A stretch of 64,000 bases of DNA from Perkinsus olseni. Taxonomy: Eukaryota; Perkinsozoa; Perkinsida; Perkinsidae. The position numbers and the translations under genes are program-made. The notes below the pieces were generated by a model that saw only the letters and a program-made list of their open reading frames with translations, had not been told where the DNA came from and did not search any database. Positions within the stretch are counted from its first letter, which is position 1. Each line of letters opens with the position of its first letter. The stretch spans positions 1-64,000 of the forward strand of contig JABANP010000003.1 in NCBI GenBank assembly GCA_013115135.1, read 5' to 3'. Positions 1 to 12,248 of this stretch are shown here, piece by piece.

Positions 1-499
1 GAGGAGGGGCAGCCAGATTTTGGGATCGCCCGACATTTAGAAGGGCGGCCCACTCGGGACGAGTGGGAGCCAGCGTTATGAGGATTTCCAGATGGTTCTG
101 CATGTCCGATCCGTGTCCGTCCATGGCATGGCCCAGCCGACACGTGCAGCCCCTCACCGACAGAAGAGTTGGCCCGGCAAGGGCTGAAGGTCCCGGTCAG
201 CGCGGATTCCGGTCGTTTGCGCCGACCCAGTTGCCGAAGGGCGCTTGTCCTGACCGCGCCAGAGAGGAAGCGGCCTCCCCGGGTGTGACAGCTTTGAACG
301 AGCTAGGACGATGACGACATCGCGGGTGCGCTTGTGCTCTGCCATCCCCGACTTCCGCGCCGAGGAGTAGCAGTTACCCGATATCGACAAGGGAAGGCCG
401 GAGCTACGGCCTTCCACTCGCTTTGCGAGAAGTCTCGGTCAGCCATTCTCTTCGGCCCGCCACTGTGATAAGGTGCGACATCGCGTGAACACCCACGAC
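1..499. other. No supportable gene
   Basis: Only short overlapping reading frames on both strands, none with a recognisable motif. The stretch lies just upstream of a decayed reverse transcriptase on the plus strand, so it may be the rest of that retroelement (gag or protease part) degraded beyond recognition. That is inference. Confidence 0.4.
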
Positions 500-519
500 G
501 ACACTCCTGGTGGTGGAAC

Positions 520-1200
520 GAGTCCGTCCTGCGCCCCATAAACGGCGGGAGGACATCGAGGCCCAGCTCGCGAGATGGAGGAGCTGGCATGTCATAAGGG
601 AGGTCCACTCGGCCCGGCGGTTCCCGTGCGCATATACGTTCGCAAGAACGGGAAAGGTGCGCATGCAGCCGATTATCGTGGAAGTTGAACCAGGCCTGTC
701 AGCACTGAGGCCTCACCCTGGTCCCGCGGCGGCCCGACGACGTCCAGGAACATCTTAGTCTGGCCGAGCGTGCTCTGATCTGGATTTGCGGAGTGAGTGC
801 GTTTACCGGCAACCGCCGCACGGCCTGAGGGACCAGCGCGCAGACGGCCTCGCCCAGGCCCAGGGTTCCTGCTGTACGAGTGGTGCCGCATGCCGTTCGG
901 CTTCCAGCCTCGCCCCGGGCCACCTTCGTGAGGCTGATGGACATGAGGTTGGGACACCTCACGTCATGGCCCACTCTGACGCATCGCCCTGTGCGCTCAG
1001 CCGCAGTCACGATAGGAGCATCTCCGACATTTGGGAAGAGGTAACTCCGCCTCAGCGAGGAGGCTTTCAACCTGACTCCATCGCGGGTGACAAGTGCGAA
1101 ATTGCTCGGTCGGAGGTGGGTTACCTCGGACACGTGTTCAATGAGAAGCGGTATGACCCCCGGATGCTGCCAGGTTGAAGCGGTGCCCGATGGCCTGTTC
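520..1200 (+). pseudogene. Reverse transcriptase remnant
   Basis: Scattered frames keep the RT landmarks in order. A 'KNGK...ADYR' segment near 640-690 corresponds to the family's K-DG-RMCVDYR start. A 'DLDLRS' segment near 778-795 corresponds to the first catalytic-Asp motif. 'YEWCRMPFGFQ' near 876-908 corresponds to the MPFGL-AP motif. 'VGYLGHVFNE' near 1117-1146 is the end of the thumb region. The YxDD motif was not found. At least four frame changes are needed to connect these pieces. Confidence 0.75.
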
Positions 1201-1339
1201 CCACTACCGCTAGCGAGCTTAGGGTCATTCGTCGGCCTGGCTGGTTACTATCGGCATCTTTGTCAGTCACTTCTTCGGCTGTGCGGCCCTTTGTATGCCC
1301 TTTGGAGTCCGCCTGTAAAAAGGAGAAGAACAACAGCCC

Positions 1340-1789
1340 GTGGATAAGTGGGGAGAGGAGCACGACGCGGCCTTCTTATATCTCAAGTCTAGCCTTGCGG
1401 CCTCTGCCGGCCTTTGGCCTCATCCGGACTTCGGAGCAGCCCCTTCCAACTGGTCACGGACGCCTCGGACTACGCCAGGTGCGGTGTTGGAGCAACAAGG
1501 GAGGCCTCTGGCTTTCTATAGCCAGGCCCTCTCCGGAGCCCAGCTGAGGTGGCCTGTCTACGAGAAGGAGGCTTACGCCATCTCTCAAGGCGCTGGATCA
1601 CTTCCGCACGTTCTTTTAGGTTACCCGCTAGATCTAGTTGTTTTGTCTGGATCACCGCCCCTTGCAATGGATCACGACCTCCACCCGGCCAAGGTACAGC
1701 GTTGGTTGCTGGCTATGAGCCAGTATTCCTTCACTGTACGATACGTGGAAGGAAAGGTGAACAAGGCTGCTGACGCGCCTCGAGGTTAA
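1340..1789 (+). pseudogene. RNase H domain remnant of gypsy pol
   Basis: A 149-codon open segment shows the end of the RT-connection region and the Ty3/gypsy RNase H fold. 'AFYSQALSGAQLRWPVYEKE' matches the family's S-xL-x-A-ExxY-x2-E-KE pattern. 'KVQRWLLAMSQYSFTVRYVE' followed by 'GKVNKAADAPRG' matches the W--L--Y-F-I-Y--GK-N--AD-LSR end of RNase H. The segment is continuous but cut off from both neighbouring domains by stops, so it is a fragment of a dead polyprotein. Confidence 0.85.
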
Positions 1790-2186
1790 GGACGGCCCCG
1801 ACGGATGAGTTCCTAGGAGCAGTTGCCCATCAGCCCCGGCTGCGGCCGCTGTTTCTGGGGACGATGACGATGTGCCATGGCCCTTCCCTCGACTGCCAGC
1901 GAGCTGCCGGCCGGCCTGCGTGTTGTCCATTGCGGAGCATTGGTCGAGGGAGGATATCGTGCGGCAGCAGAATGATGACCCCATCATCGCGGGAGGTGAG
2001 GGAGCGACGCCAAGATCCCCAACCGCTGGCCAGGACAGAGTTCAAGATCCCCCGTTGCGGCCTTATAAGAAGCTGTGGAATGTCTCTGACGTTGCCGATA
2101 ACGTGTTGGTTCGTCTGGCCTCACTTCCCTGCCTGAGGATGAAGCGAGATGGGTGCCGGTCGTAGCGTCATCTGTTCGGCAAGAAG

Positions 2187-2840
2187 TCATGCAGCACTTC
2201 CATGAGCACGACGGCCACTTCGGACGGGATCGGAATTTGGAGAAGTTGCGGCGGGTTGTGTTACTGGCCTACGATGGCAGAGGACGTTGCCGAGCACGTG
2301 GCGGCTTGTCAGCAGTGCCAGATTGCTAAGGGTCATCGGCCTCCTGTCGGCCCGGCGATGCCCCTTGCCGATTGGCACGCCGTGGAGAACAGTGGCTGTC
2401 GACTTCCTCACGGTGGCCCCGGCGCCCGATGGCATCTCCAAACTGCTGGTGGTGGTGGACCACTTCACGAAGTGGGCCGATGCTTTCCCCGGTACGGGGA
2501 GAGTCGGTCGAGGAGGCAGCCAGATGTCTGCTGCACTTGTTCTCCATTTTCGGCCCACCCCAGCGTCTGCTCTCGGATCAGGGTCCGGCCTTTGAAAGTC
2601 AGTTATTTTCAGAAGTACTACAATTGTTAGGTGTAACGAAAGCGAGAACCAGTGTGTATCATCCATGCGCCAATGGGGCCGTGGAGAGGTTCAACGCTAC
2701 CATTTTTAGGCCTGTTAAGAACTCATGTGTCTTCGGGGAACTGGAAGCAGTGGTTACGGCCTTTGTTGTGGTCGTACAATACCTCTGTGCATAGCAGCAC
2801 GGGGTACAGCCCGTTCTACTTGATGTTCAATCGGGAATCG
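2187..2840 (+). pseudogene. Integrase remnant of gypsy pol
   Basis: The zinc-binding HHCC module is spread over two frames: 'HFHEHDGHFG' near 2196 gives the histidines and 'HVAACQQCQIAKG' near 2299 gives the CxxC pair. The catalytic core follows, again broken. 'VAVDFL' and 'VVVDHFTKWADAFP' carry the first Asp. 'LLSDQGPAFES' carries the second. '[12 protein letters not shown]' carries the Glu. The three catalytic residues D, D, E are therefore all still visible, in three frames. A '[20 protein letters not shown]' segment completes the core. Confidence 0.9.
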
Positions 2841-3660
2841 CGGTGCTCCTTCCTACCTTCTTTCGATCAGTACACAGAGTTTTTTTATTCGACCCCACAG
2901 GTTACGCCGAACATGCATCCTTCGTCAAGGCCAGGCTGGCGGATATAGTCGACCAATGGGTCGTCAGCCGATCGTCAGCCCACCGGCAGCAGGCTGAAGC
3001 TGGCCATCAACAACGCCGAATATTCTACATCGGCCAGCGAGTACTTCTAAGAATTTTTCCGAACGGCGACCCCCGGCCACAAGCTCCTGCCCTCGCTGGC
3101 AGCCGAACTGGTATGTGCTGAAGTTCGTCCCGGGCACCAATGAGAAGACTGTGGTGTTACGCCGCTGGCCAGACATGGTGGAGAAAGTTATTTCTGTCGA
3201 CCATGTGATCAACGACTCACTACAGCCTGAGTGCGTCCCGGCCGAGCTCGGTATTGCCCGTCAACGACCAACCCCCTGTGCGAGAGGCCCCGAACATCCC
3301 CGATTTCCGCTTGGGGACGACCGGGAGAGGACGTTGCCGCCACCGTCTTCGGCGCCTGAGATACCGCCAGCACTCGGGCAGGAAGCCCCGGTGGCTGACG
3401 TTAACCGTGGCTATGGGTTTGCTCCCGAGGCTTTTGATGAGTACGACGCCGCTCCGTTAGTCGAACAACATGATACTGGGAAGGAGGTCCCGAGGCCCCC
3501 TTCTCTAATTGAAGAGGCTGACCTGCCAGAGGTGCAGCCTGAGGCTTTGAGGTCTCCGGCCTTGGAGCCTCCGCTGGAGGTGCCTCTCCAGCCGCTTGCT
3601 CAAGAGGGTGAGAATGTTGCTGAAAAATTCCGTTCTTTCTGCTCAGGTTCAAGGGAGTGA
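2841..3660 (+). pseudogene. Integrase C-terminal region and proline-rich tail remnant
   Basis: After the integrase core come an Arg/His/Gln-rich segment, then 'VLLRIFP' in one frame and 'LKFVPGTNEKTVVLRRWPDM' in the next. This resembles the GPY/F module that follows gypsy integrases. It continues as an open, Pro/Glu-rich, low-complexity stretch to a stop at 3658-3660. Further proline-rich frames at 3815-4042 may be the same tail after another frame change. Function beyond retroelement tail is unknown. Confidence 0.6.
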
Positions 3661-4104
3661 TGACGAACACTCCGTGACAAGTGTTTTTGGGAAGTCCGCG
3701 TGGATCGACTTACACCGCCCCTGGACGACATTTCAGTAGTTACCGCGCCTGAGTACGACGACGCTCACCCCCCCGAGCTCGCCAAGCCTCCACTTAGACA
3801 GCCCCGAGCAGCCCGTGGAGGATCATGATTCGCCGCAGAGTCAGCCTGTGCATTCCCCTGCACCCCCTGCACAAGCCCCCGCGGCCGTGCCTCAAGACGA
3901 AGGCAACCCCCCGGTCGGATCGGTTCCGGCCACGATGGTGGTCACCGACGATGCCAACGCTCAACAGAGTGGCCAGGTTGGCCCGGCTGGTTCTCGACGT
4001 TCAGCACGAACCAGGCATCAGACCACCTTCTTTAGTCCCTGACCATTACGGCCAGGGCGGCTCCTATTCTTCCTCTGCTACTCAGATGCCTCCCTCGTGG
4101 CTCT

Positions 4105-4130
4105 GGAGTAGGGGAGGGGAGGAGAGAATG
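4105..4130 (+). other. Polypurine tract and 3' LTR start
   Basis: A nearly pure G/A run occupies 4105-4128 and is followed at 4129 by TGTAGCGTAGTGC, the usual arrangement of plus-strand priming site and LTR 5' end. The LTR's 3' end could not be fixed because no second copy is in the window. Confidence 0.6.
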
Positions 4131-5270
4131 TAGCGTAGTGCAGTGTAGAGCCGGCTGAGTTGACGTTGTGTAGTAGTTGTTGTTGTTTTGGCGCGCGTGT
4201 TGGACTATGGGGCCCCCGTTTTCTGCTCTTTGATTATTTCTGATCTGTTGCTACCGCTGGGTTCTGGTCACGGATTATGTCGGCCTGATCAACCGATGTG
4301 ATTTGTTGGCTGCCAGTTGGTGGTGCCTGTGTTCAGCCGGAGCACTGTTCGGGGAACGTGAGACCCGGATGGTAGCGAAGGTTGAGTGTGTTGCGTCCTT
4401 CGTCGTTTGGGATGCTCGATTAAAGGCCACGGTTCTCGGCCTTCCGATGAGTGAGATGCTCGATTAAAGGCCACGGTTTCGGCCTTCCGACGAGTTCCTT
4501 CGGGAACAGACTTGTCCCGGGATTTGTGTCACGGATTTTTTTGTGACGTCAGTTCAACTATGATTTCGACGCTAGTCGTGAACGATAACCCGACGAGGTT
4601 TTTGGGTGGACCACGACATCGGCGAGGTTAGGGTTTGGTTGAAGACGGCTGTCAAGGGAATCTTTCCCTTTGTGGTGGGCTCGGGCAGTGCGGTTGTGCG
4701 GCCTAGCTTGCGGCGCGTCACGCGCATGCGTGCGTTGTTCCTTGACCGTTTCCTCGGCGGTGTGCCGAGGGCGAAACGGCTCAGCAGCGGTTACGGCTGA
4801 GTTGGGAAGGATTGTTGTTATAGCGTTGTGCCTGGGTTGCAGTTTTTATCCGCCTGTCCGTCAGCCTGTTCCATGTTCCGTCTCCGCGACTTGGTTATGT
4901 CGGCCGTGGAGACCAGCCCCTTGCGACGTGAGATCGAAGTGAGGGATGTTGGCGACTGCTGGGAGGAGTTCGGCGCCCTGGTTGGCCAGAGTGGCCGGCC
5001 TGCACCTCTTCAAGAACGTGGTTGGAGGGACCGTGTTACTGACGACAACGCTGTGACCGGCACGGACACCGCTACTAACGAGGTTTGACGGATCTCGGTG
5101 TTGGCCTCCAACCTGAGTACTGTCCGTCTTTGGCCCTTGGCTCTCTCCCAGCAGGAGGCAATGAGAAGCCTCCCAGCCCGTGGTTCGCCATGGGAGTTAG
5201 AGGAGGTTAGAGCTGCCCAATGGGGTGCTCCGTTGGCAGCCCGTGGATGAGACCGTCATGGTGAACTCCA
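4131..5270. other. Probable LTR body and uncharacterised spacer
   Basis: There is no convincing gene. The first part should be the 3' LTR of the decayed gypsy element. It contains a 42-bp tandem duplication (4411-4495) and T/G-rich sequence. Short plus-strand frames at 4606-5088 change phase repeatedly and match nothing I recognise. Confidence 0.45.
4411..4495. repeat. Two-copy tandem repeat, about 42 bp
   Basis: Two near-identical copies, 4411-4452 and 4455-4495, each begin GATGCTCGATTAAAGG and contain AAGGCC...GGCCTT, which can form a small hairpin. They differ by a one-base deletion and a T/C change. They lie inside the presumed LTR. Confidence 0.85.
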
Positions 5271-7358
5271 GTGACAGCTGGTGCTCGTTATGTCATCGAT
5301 GTGCCGCCCGCTCCTTACAATGCCGAAGATGAAGCTCGGTTGAGCCCGGTGGCCATGGACTCCTTTGTGATTTTGGTGGCCTGTGGCACCGTCTATGCCC
5401 ACGACGACACGTATTACTGCCACTGCTGCCAGGCACCTGTGAAGCTGCGCCCCTACGGCCCGACCGAGAATCGCCTGCAACCGGCGTTGAGGCACATTGA
5501 CAAGTTGGGTCATAAGGACGGCCAGTTCAACGAGGTGGTTCACAAGAAGAGTTCTGCCTGGCGTATCTATCCCTACTTCTGGATCTCTCATCCCGTGTTC
5601 AAGACCGGCGTTACTGCCCGCATGTTAATGGATGGTATGCGTTCGTCCCGTCTGCACCCTGCTCTTTTGGCCCCTTGGCGCATGCCATGCAGTCGGAGCT
5701 TACCGTCGACGTTCACTCGGTGTACATCCATGCTGGTCGTGGCAGCCTGATGGTCTTTGAACGCAGTCGTGATAAGCGTTGGCCGTCTGCCGTCGTGAAA
5801 GGCGACCCGCCGTTCGTCTTCGTGGAGGCTACCTGTCCGTCAAGCAGCTTGCTGGATGGTCTGTTGGGTGAGCTGTATCATTCTGCGAAGCCTTCCCCAA
5901 GACGTGATCTGCCGCTGCCAAGGACTGTGAATGCTGGTTTGGCTCAGGGTTCTCGTAATGTTTCGACTCCTCCGAGGACTACGGGTGGTTCGGCCTGTTC
6001 CAAAGATGGTCCGACATCGGCTTCTTCGCCAGAGGATACTGCTGCCTCTGGGGACGTATGGAAGGATACGGTCGAGAGTTTCCGCCAGGTTCTAGAGGAG
6101 GAGGTGAGTCCCTCTGCCTTCGTGTTCGTGGTCCCGCCTGAAGTTGCGACCGCTGTCTCCAGCCTGTTGGAGGATATTGGAGCTTGGGAGCAAGCTCGTA
6201 TGTTTCCTGTGGAAGGATTACTGGCCTGTATGAGTTCGACAACCCCTACGGTGAGATCGGTGGTCAACGACCAGTTCCTCGAGAAGGAAAAATGATGGCC
6301 TGGAGAAGCGTTCGCTGGAGGTGCGTTCTTCCGAAGATCGGCTTGTGGCTTCGGCTGCTCCGTCTAGGAGGCGCCCTTCCAAAGATTTTTGACTGGAGCA
6401 CTGATCAAGTTCTTCAACGAGCTGGTGTTCCTCATCCTGGCTGGGGTGATGCCTTGCGACCTCGGCCCGACGTGCGATTCAATGATGTGGTTCCGCGTTC
6501 CTCGGCCCGCGCGGGTCGTGGAGACGTGTGGTGGTTATATGATGACGATATCAAGGTCAAGGACTCCGCTGAGCTCAGAGATCTTAAGGGTTTCTGGAAG
6601 GGGTTCCCGTCTGCCTGTAGAGCTTTAGCCGACGACGCTGAGTTGGTGATCAACCATCGCTTGTGTGCCGGCCAGATCCCTGCTTGGGACTGGGATGTCT
6701 CTGGTAAGATGCTCTTCCCTCAACGAGCTACTTGCTGGCCCGAAGGTGTGGAAGAGGGATGGTGATGTTTGGCCTGAGCCTTATTTGGTTTCGGCCAGCG
6801 GTATTTTTGAGATGGTTAAGATCAGCCTCGGTTCCCGCCCCAGCAGTCTTCTACCATTGTGAAGGAGGACATATTGATGGCCCGGTAAGGAACGACTGCT
6901 CGGTGGTGTGTTGTTGTCAGCGTCACTGCGAGCGTGCTCTACATCAAGTTCAACGTTTGGCCAGAGTAACGCCTCTTCGGCCTGATGGTATGGTCTTCGT
7001 GGCTCGTTCTCTTCGTGCCTTCCTGCCTGTGATGAAGGATGAACTTGGTCGTGATAGTGGCCTGCGTAAGCCTGAAGCTTTGGTCCAGCACATCTACAAG
7101 TACGAGGCGGTGCGTGCGAGAGAAGGAGTGCAGCCTTTCCCCAACGAGGAGGCCTTCCCTTGGCCTGAGGTTTACTCTGACGTTCGGCCTGACGAGTGGT
7201 TCTATGCGCCTGAGACTGATGAGGCCCGTCGCCAACAACGTCGTGAACAACTGTCTGGCCCGTATTCGTTGAACTCCTGGTGGAGATGGGATCCTAAGGT
7301 CGAGCTCAAGGATGTGTCTAATTGGGTTTTGGATCGCTATAAGTCGATCGGACATTAG
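5271..7358 (+). pseudogene. Frameshifted coding remnant, unknown protein
   Basis: Coding-like segments follow one another on the plus strand in different frames: 5271-5720, 5675-6294, about 6293-6410, 6400-6765, 6665-6862 and 6890-7358. Together they would give roughly 650 residues. The segments show a 'YYCHCCQ' cysteine pair, a Ser/Thr/Pro-rich middle and an acidic, Trp-rich end ('WWRWDPKVELKD') before the stop. At least four frame changes are needed, so this is broken or badly sequenced. I do not recognise the family. Its place just downstream of a gypsy LTR suggests a gag or accessory frame of a second retroelement, but it could equally be a host gene. Confidence 0.4.
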
Positions 7359-8118
7359 CTGTCACGTCCCGCGTGCAGCCTGTCCCAATTCGCTATTCTT
7401 CATTTCGCTAGACGCGTATTGTCTCCTTAGCTGCCTTTTTTATTGTTGAAGTTATTTCCTCACCGCGCCAGATTTACAGGGGACGAGATGTGGCAGGAGG
7501 ATCTGCCCGCCCTGTTGGCCAGTGTTCTAGCTGCGAGATATCGATTGTTCGCTATATGTAAATCGACTCCGTTCGGCCTTACTTGCTGCTTTAACTTTTT
7601 GACTGTGCGGCCCGTGCGTGCAAGGTAGACAGATAGACAGTATTTGGCGGGCGCGAGAGTGTTAAGCGCAGCTTGTATGTGTATGCGTCAAAGGATCGAT
7701 TGCATCAAGAGTCTTTCGTGGATTCTTTTGTGGATTACAGTTGGCCCGTCCGCCAACTCGTCAGCAGCTGCTCAACTATTATCTGATATCTGTATTGCCT
7801 TTGGGATTGTGTTACCAGAGTCACTGGCATCGACTACCTATAGTATCAATCGACGACTCGATCACGACGTTGAAGATATCCGCCCACAATATGCGTATGC
7901 GTGCTGTTGCCTCAACGCTTTGCTATGAGTCGCTCAGCTTGCTCACTCGTGGGTGTGTTCGTTCAACCCGGTCTGCAGTTTCCCAAGTAGTGATCTATTC
8001 ATGCACGAACGCGTGAGGGTCGGGCTGATTTCGCCCGGCGGTGTGGGCCGTCACTTGGCTATCGGGATCGCCAGTTTTCTCAGTTTATCGAGAACTTATA
8101 GCTACCACATTTTCGACT
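7359..8118. other. Intergenic, upstream of the P5 ATPase
   Basis: No gene is supportable. A TTTTCTCAG stretch near 8073-8081, about 40 bases before the ATPase start codon, looks like a splice acceptor. It could serve a 5'UTR intron or spliced-leader trans-splicing; this is inference. Confidence 0.4.
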
Positions 8119-11100
8119 ATGGAATTCGGAGCCAGTGCTGCCCTCCTTTGGACCTGCGTCCTTTGCTGCCAGCTCCTCATCTCTGCGATCTTTCTGATCT
8201 ATCGTTCTGTCCACACTACTAAGTCCTTCAAGTCGAAACACAAGTCATGTGATGCTGCCCGTCGTCTATCATTTCACAGTCCTGATGAGGTCGAGAGGCT
8301 CTTCATTCAGACCGGCTATCGAAAATCATTCGTCGGCACAACTATTCTGTATTCTTGGATCGTCCTGCTGGTCTTGGCCTACCTTGGCATCGTAGTCTTC
8401 TGCACATTTTCCTATTTTCCTGAGCTCCTTTCGGCCTGGCAGACTGACTGGAACGGAGTTGTGATACCCTGCATATATTCTATGGTCATCTTTCATGTAC
8501 TTGCTGCTACACTATCTAAATTCTATGGCTCTCTCGCCACCCTGTTCATGCTCCCTGAGCCCAATCTGCCTGATGCGACCAACGTGGTCATTGAAGAAGC
8601 CGTGCCGCTCGCTGAGGATTCTAAAGACATGATCGATCCTGGCATGGCCTCCGAGGAAGACATCCCGGCTTTTGGTCGTCAATTGTCGGTCCTGTGGGAC
8701 AGACTGCGTGCGAGATTCAGGACTGCAACTCGCAAGACGTTGGTGGAGGTTGAGTACGACAAACTCCTTGGCGTGAAGTTCTATGAGTATACGTGTGTAA
8801 GATATGTGCTAGATGACGAGGAAGGGCGATACCGTCCTGTGGGTATGGGCGAATGGACGTCCGCTGAGATGCATCGCCAGATGAAAGCCGGTGGTATGAG
8901 TCACCACGAGGCCAAGATCGAACTGGAGAGAACGGGCCCGAATGAGATACGGGTGAGGGTCCCTGGCGTTCTCGAAAGTCTGGCCGCCGAGTTCAGTGAT
9001 GTCCTGTATATACTGCAGTCCATCGCAGCCTGGTCCTACATCGTCTTCACGACGTGGAACATCGGTTGTATTTGGCTGGGCATGACCCTCATTGCAGGAA
9101 TCTATCGGGCCCTGTTCATCGTGAGGAGAGGCCAGAAGAAGATCGCTGCCATGGCGAAGCTCGAGAGCCGGGTGAAGGTATTGAGATCGGGAGAGTGGAT
9201 CGAAATCGGCTCTCATGGTGTGGTCCTTGGTGACCTACTAAGAGTGGAGGAAGGGAGCCTCTCCCATGCGACGGTGTGATTGTGCAAGGGTCGATTATCG
9301 TCAATGAATCGATGCTCACGGGGGAGCCTATGCCCGATCCAAAAGTTCCCCGTGGAAGACGTTCAAGGTGCTGAAGTTACTAAGAAAAATATGGCATACG
9401 CAGGTGAGACATCCAGTACTCCGATCACTTTCCGGCGGGATGCTGGCCTTCGACGCAGGCACCACCTGTATGCAGTCGACTGGTCCGCACGAGGGACGGG
9501 CGGTATTGCTGGCGACCGGTGTTGGAGCTCTGACAACCAAAGGCCAACTCATTCGGATGGTTCTTTTCCCACAGTCCGTCAGGTAGGCTCACTCGGGTAA
9601 GGGAGCCACGCACCGCTCAACGTGTGCGTGCTATACTGAAATGCGACTGGGGATCATGTGATCTTCAGTACTTGTCACAGCGTGCCGTCCAAACCCTAGG
9701 CTATCAGCCACGAAACTTGTGGAGAGTTCTAGTGGACAGAATTCTCGTGCCTCGTCACCAGCAACTACGTGATGAGTTTCATGCTAGGTTCAAGTATACG
9801 GACCAGCTGCCGATTGTCTACGGCATCCTTGCCCTGTATGCCGTCCTCATCATCATTCTCTACCTGACCTCGACGAACCTTGGTTCCTGGGTCGTCACCT
9901 GCCTACAGGTCCTCTGCACTATTGCGCAGGCAATGAACCCAATGCTCCCTGTCTCCATCGTTATGGGCCAGTCTGTCGCGGCTTATAGGCTAGAGAAACA
10001 TCATAAGATCTCATGTCTGCAACCAGGAAGGATACCCGTTGCCGGAAAGATATCGACTATGGTCTTCGACAAAACCGGTACCATCACCAAAGACGGAATG
10101 GACTTCGCAGCTGTGGTGGCCGTCGACGCCTCCAAGCGAGAGTTCATGAGCAAGGTGCAGCTCGAGCCTGGTTTGCCTCCTCTCGATGACCAGAATAAGT
10201 CCGTGATATCAGAGAAGGTTCCCCTGAGGATGCAATACGGCTTGGCGTGTTGCCATACTGTGACGAGTCTGCGTGATGGGACCTTGGTGGGTAATAACGT
10301 CGAAGTGTCGATGTTTACTACAACTGGATGGTCTCTCCCCAACCCAGGGGAGGAGGGCTCGGAAAATTTCATCACCTCACCAAAGGGCGAGCATAAGCTG
10401 AAGGTCTTGAAGAAGCTCGACTTCGATCACAACCGGATGACGTCCGGCTCGGTGATCAGGGACTTGTCCACCGGGGAGGCAATCGTCATCATTAAGGGGT
10501 CGTACGAACGCGTGGCCGCGATTTCCCTGCCCGAGACGATCCCAGCCGACTATGTCGAAGTCTCCGAGGCTTGTGCTTCTGATAACTTCTACACCTTGGC
10601 GATGGCCAGCAAAACCCTGGACGACTCCCTGACCGACGAGCAGATCGTATCGGCTAGAAGGGACTCTCTCGAGCTGGGCCTATCGATGTGTGGTCTTCTA
10701 CTTTTCCGTAACGAAATGAAACCAGACTCGCCAGCTGCCATAGAAGCCTTGACTGCCGGGAGCATTCGCAGCGTCATGTGCACTGGTGATAACGTCTTAA
10801 CCGGTATCGCCATCGCCAAGGAGTGCGGTATAATTGAGGCCACTAGAGGAGGGCGAGTTCTACTGGGTGACTTCGATGAGAAGGCCGACGAGTTGGTGTG
10901 GACTGATACTGACAGAAACGAGCCATGCTCAGATATCAAGACCGGCGCAGACCAACTCGCTGTGACAAGGTCTGCGTGGAAATATCTCGCCCGAAACCCC
11001 CTCGAGCTCGATCGTTTGTGGAAGGATATCTTCGTGTTTGCTCGCATGAAGCCTGAGGACAAGGTGAACGTGACGAAGTACCTCCAATCTCAGAAACTGG

Positions 11101-12248
11101 TGGTTGGCATGTGTGGTGACGGTGGCAATGACTGCGGTGCTCTTCGTGCTGCTCATGCCGGTATGGCTCTATCTGATGCCGAAGCATCAATGGTATCACC
11201 CTTCAGTTCTGGTCGTGATGGCCGATCTCTCTTCACGGTTGTTGACATGATCCGGGAAGGTCGTGCCTGCCTCGCTACCAACATCGCCACCTACTCCTTC
11301 TTCATAGTTTATGCATTCATTCTCACCAGTTCCCGAGTCGTGGGTACTATCATCGGCAACCAGGTGCCAGGCGAGTGGTTCTGGATCTCTCAGGATATTC
11401 TCATCAGCGTTGTGATGGTGTGGACAATGACTCTCTCCGGTCCATCGACCAGGCTTGCAGACTATCGTCCCAGTGGATCTCTCCTCGGGTGGAGGACCAT
11501 TCTTGTGTGCACTCTGCCCATCTTGTCGTACTTCGTCGCCGAGTTTGTAGCGTTCGCTATTCTGTGGTCGCCTTCTAACAGGGAGTGGTACAATCGCGTT
11601 AATACTCTCGATCTGCGTGTCCCGCCGCAGGAGTGGGCGAAAAAAGGTGACAACTACGACATGCCTGTCCAAGTCTGTCTGATGCTCACAGCTCTGAGCA
11701 CACATGCTTTTGTCTCTTCCTATGGAGGGGCTTTCAGGAAGAGCGTGCTGAGGAATTGGGCTTTGAACGTGATGTATATCCTCGTCAACGTCTTGATCTT
11801 CAGCCTGCTCTGGGTTGAGCCTGGGGACCTATCCTGCGTTTTTCGCATTAACTGCGACACCGGTGCATCTCTGCAAACTGCGGGTATCCCTGTCATCGAG
11901 CAATACTCAGTAGGGTCGGTCGGTGGGTGTTTCCTAGGCCCCCAGATCCATACTTATCAGAAGGCAGTCCCCGAGCTTATCGACTGGTCGCCGGAACCGA
12001 GCTATGACTGCAGACCTTCCGGCCCCGGCGCAGAGGTCGCTTTGCAAAGGTACCCGTGGACCTCTCCCGCTATCTCGACTCTGGGATATGATGGACCGAA
12101 TAACGTGTACCCGATATCTTTCAAAATTACCATGACAATCATTATGCTCGTCTATATAGCATTACAACACGCTGCTTTCGGTATTGGTCTCTCTGGCTCA
12201 TATTGGAGGAAATGGGTCGCTAGGTTACGTGCGCGCAATACCGCGTGA
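8119..12248 (+). CDS. P5B-type (ATP13A2-like) transport ATPase
   Basis: Polytopic P-type ATPase of the P5B group, whose characterised members export polyamines from late endosomes or lysosomes. The start is taken as the ATG at 8119. An N-terminal hydrophobic pair is followed by 'VRYVLDD', the P5 N-terminal signature region, and then by the actuator motif MLTGEP (near 9312). The phosphorylation site DKTGT lies near 10068, nucleotide-binding 'KGSYERV' near 10496, TGDN near 10784 and the hinge GDGGNDCGAL near 11117, with about six C-terminal membrane helices. A 55-bp GT-AG intron (9404-9458) is clear because it joins YAG to TTC in frame. A second lies between about 9586 and 9770. Two opposite single-base shifts flank the TGE motif (about 9262 and 9336). 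The membrane motif before DKTGT reads NPMLP rather than the P5B PPALP. Confidence 0.9.

Larger units (their letters stand above)
500..4128 (+). mobile_element. Decayed Ty3/gypsy-type retrotransposon, pol region
   Basis: Pieces of a Ty3/gypsy polyprotein appear in the family's order (reverse transcriptase, RNase H, integrase, C-terminal tail), but each piece is in a different frame with stops between them. The element ends with a purine-rich tract at 4105-4128 followed directly by TG, as expected for a 3' LTR. The 5' LTR and gag were not found. With frameshifts every few hundred bases it cannot encode a working polyprotein. It is unrelated in sequence and much older than the intact LTR element at 51.7-56.8 kb. 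Confidence 0.85.

Noticed and set aside
4606..5088. Plus-strand frames after the gypsy LTR as a host gene
   Set aside because: Phases change every 100-200 bases and no domain or splice pattern is visible.
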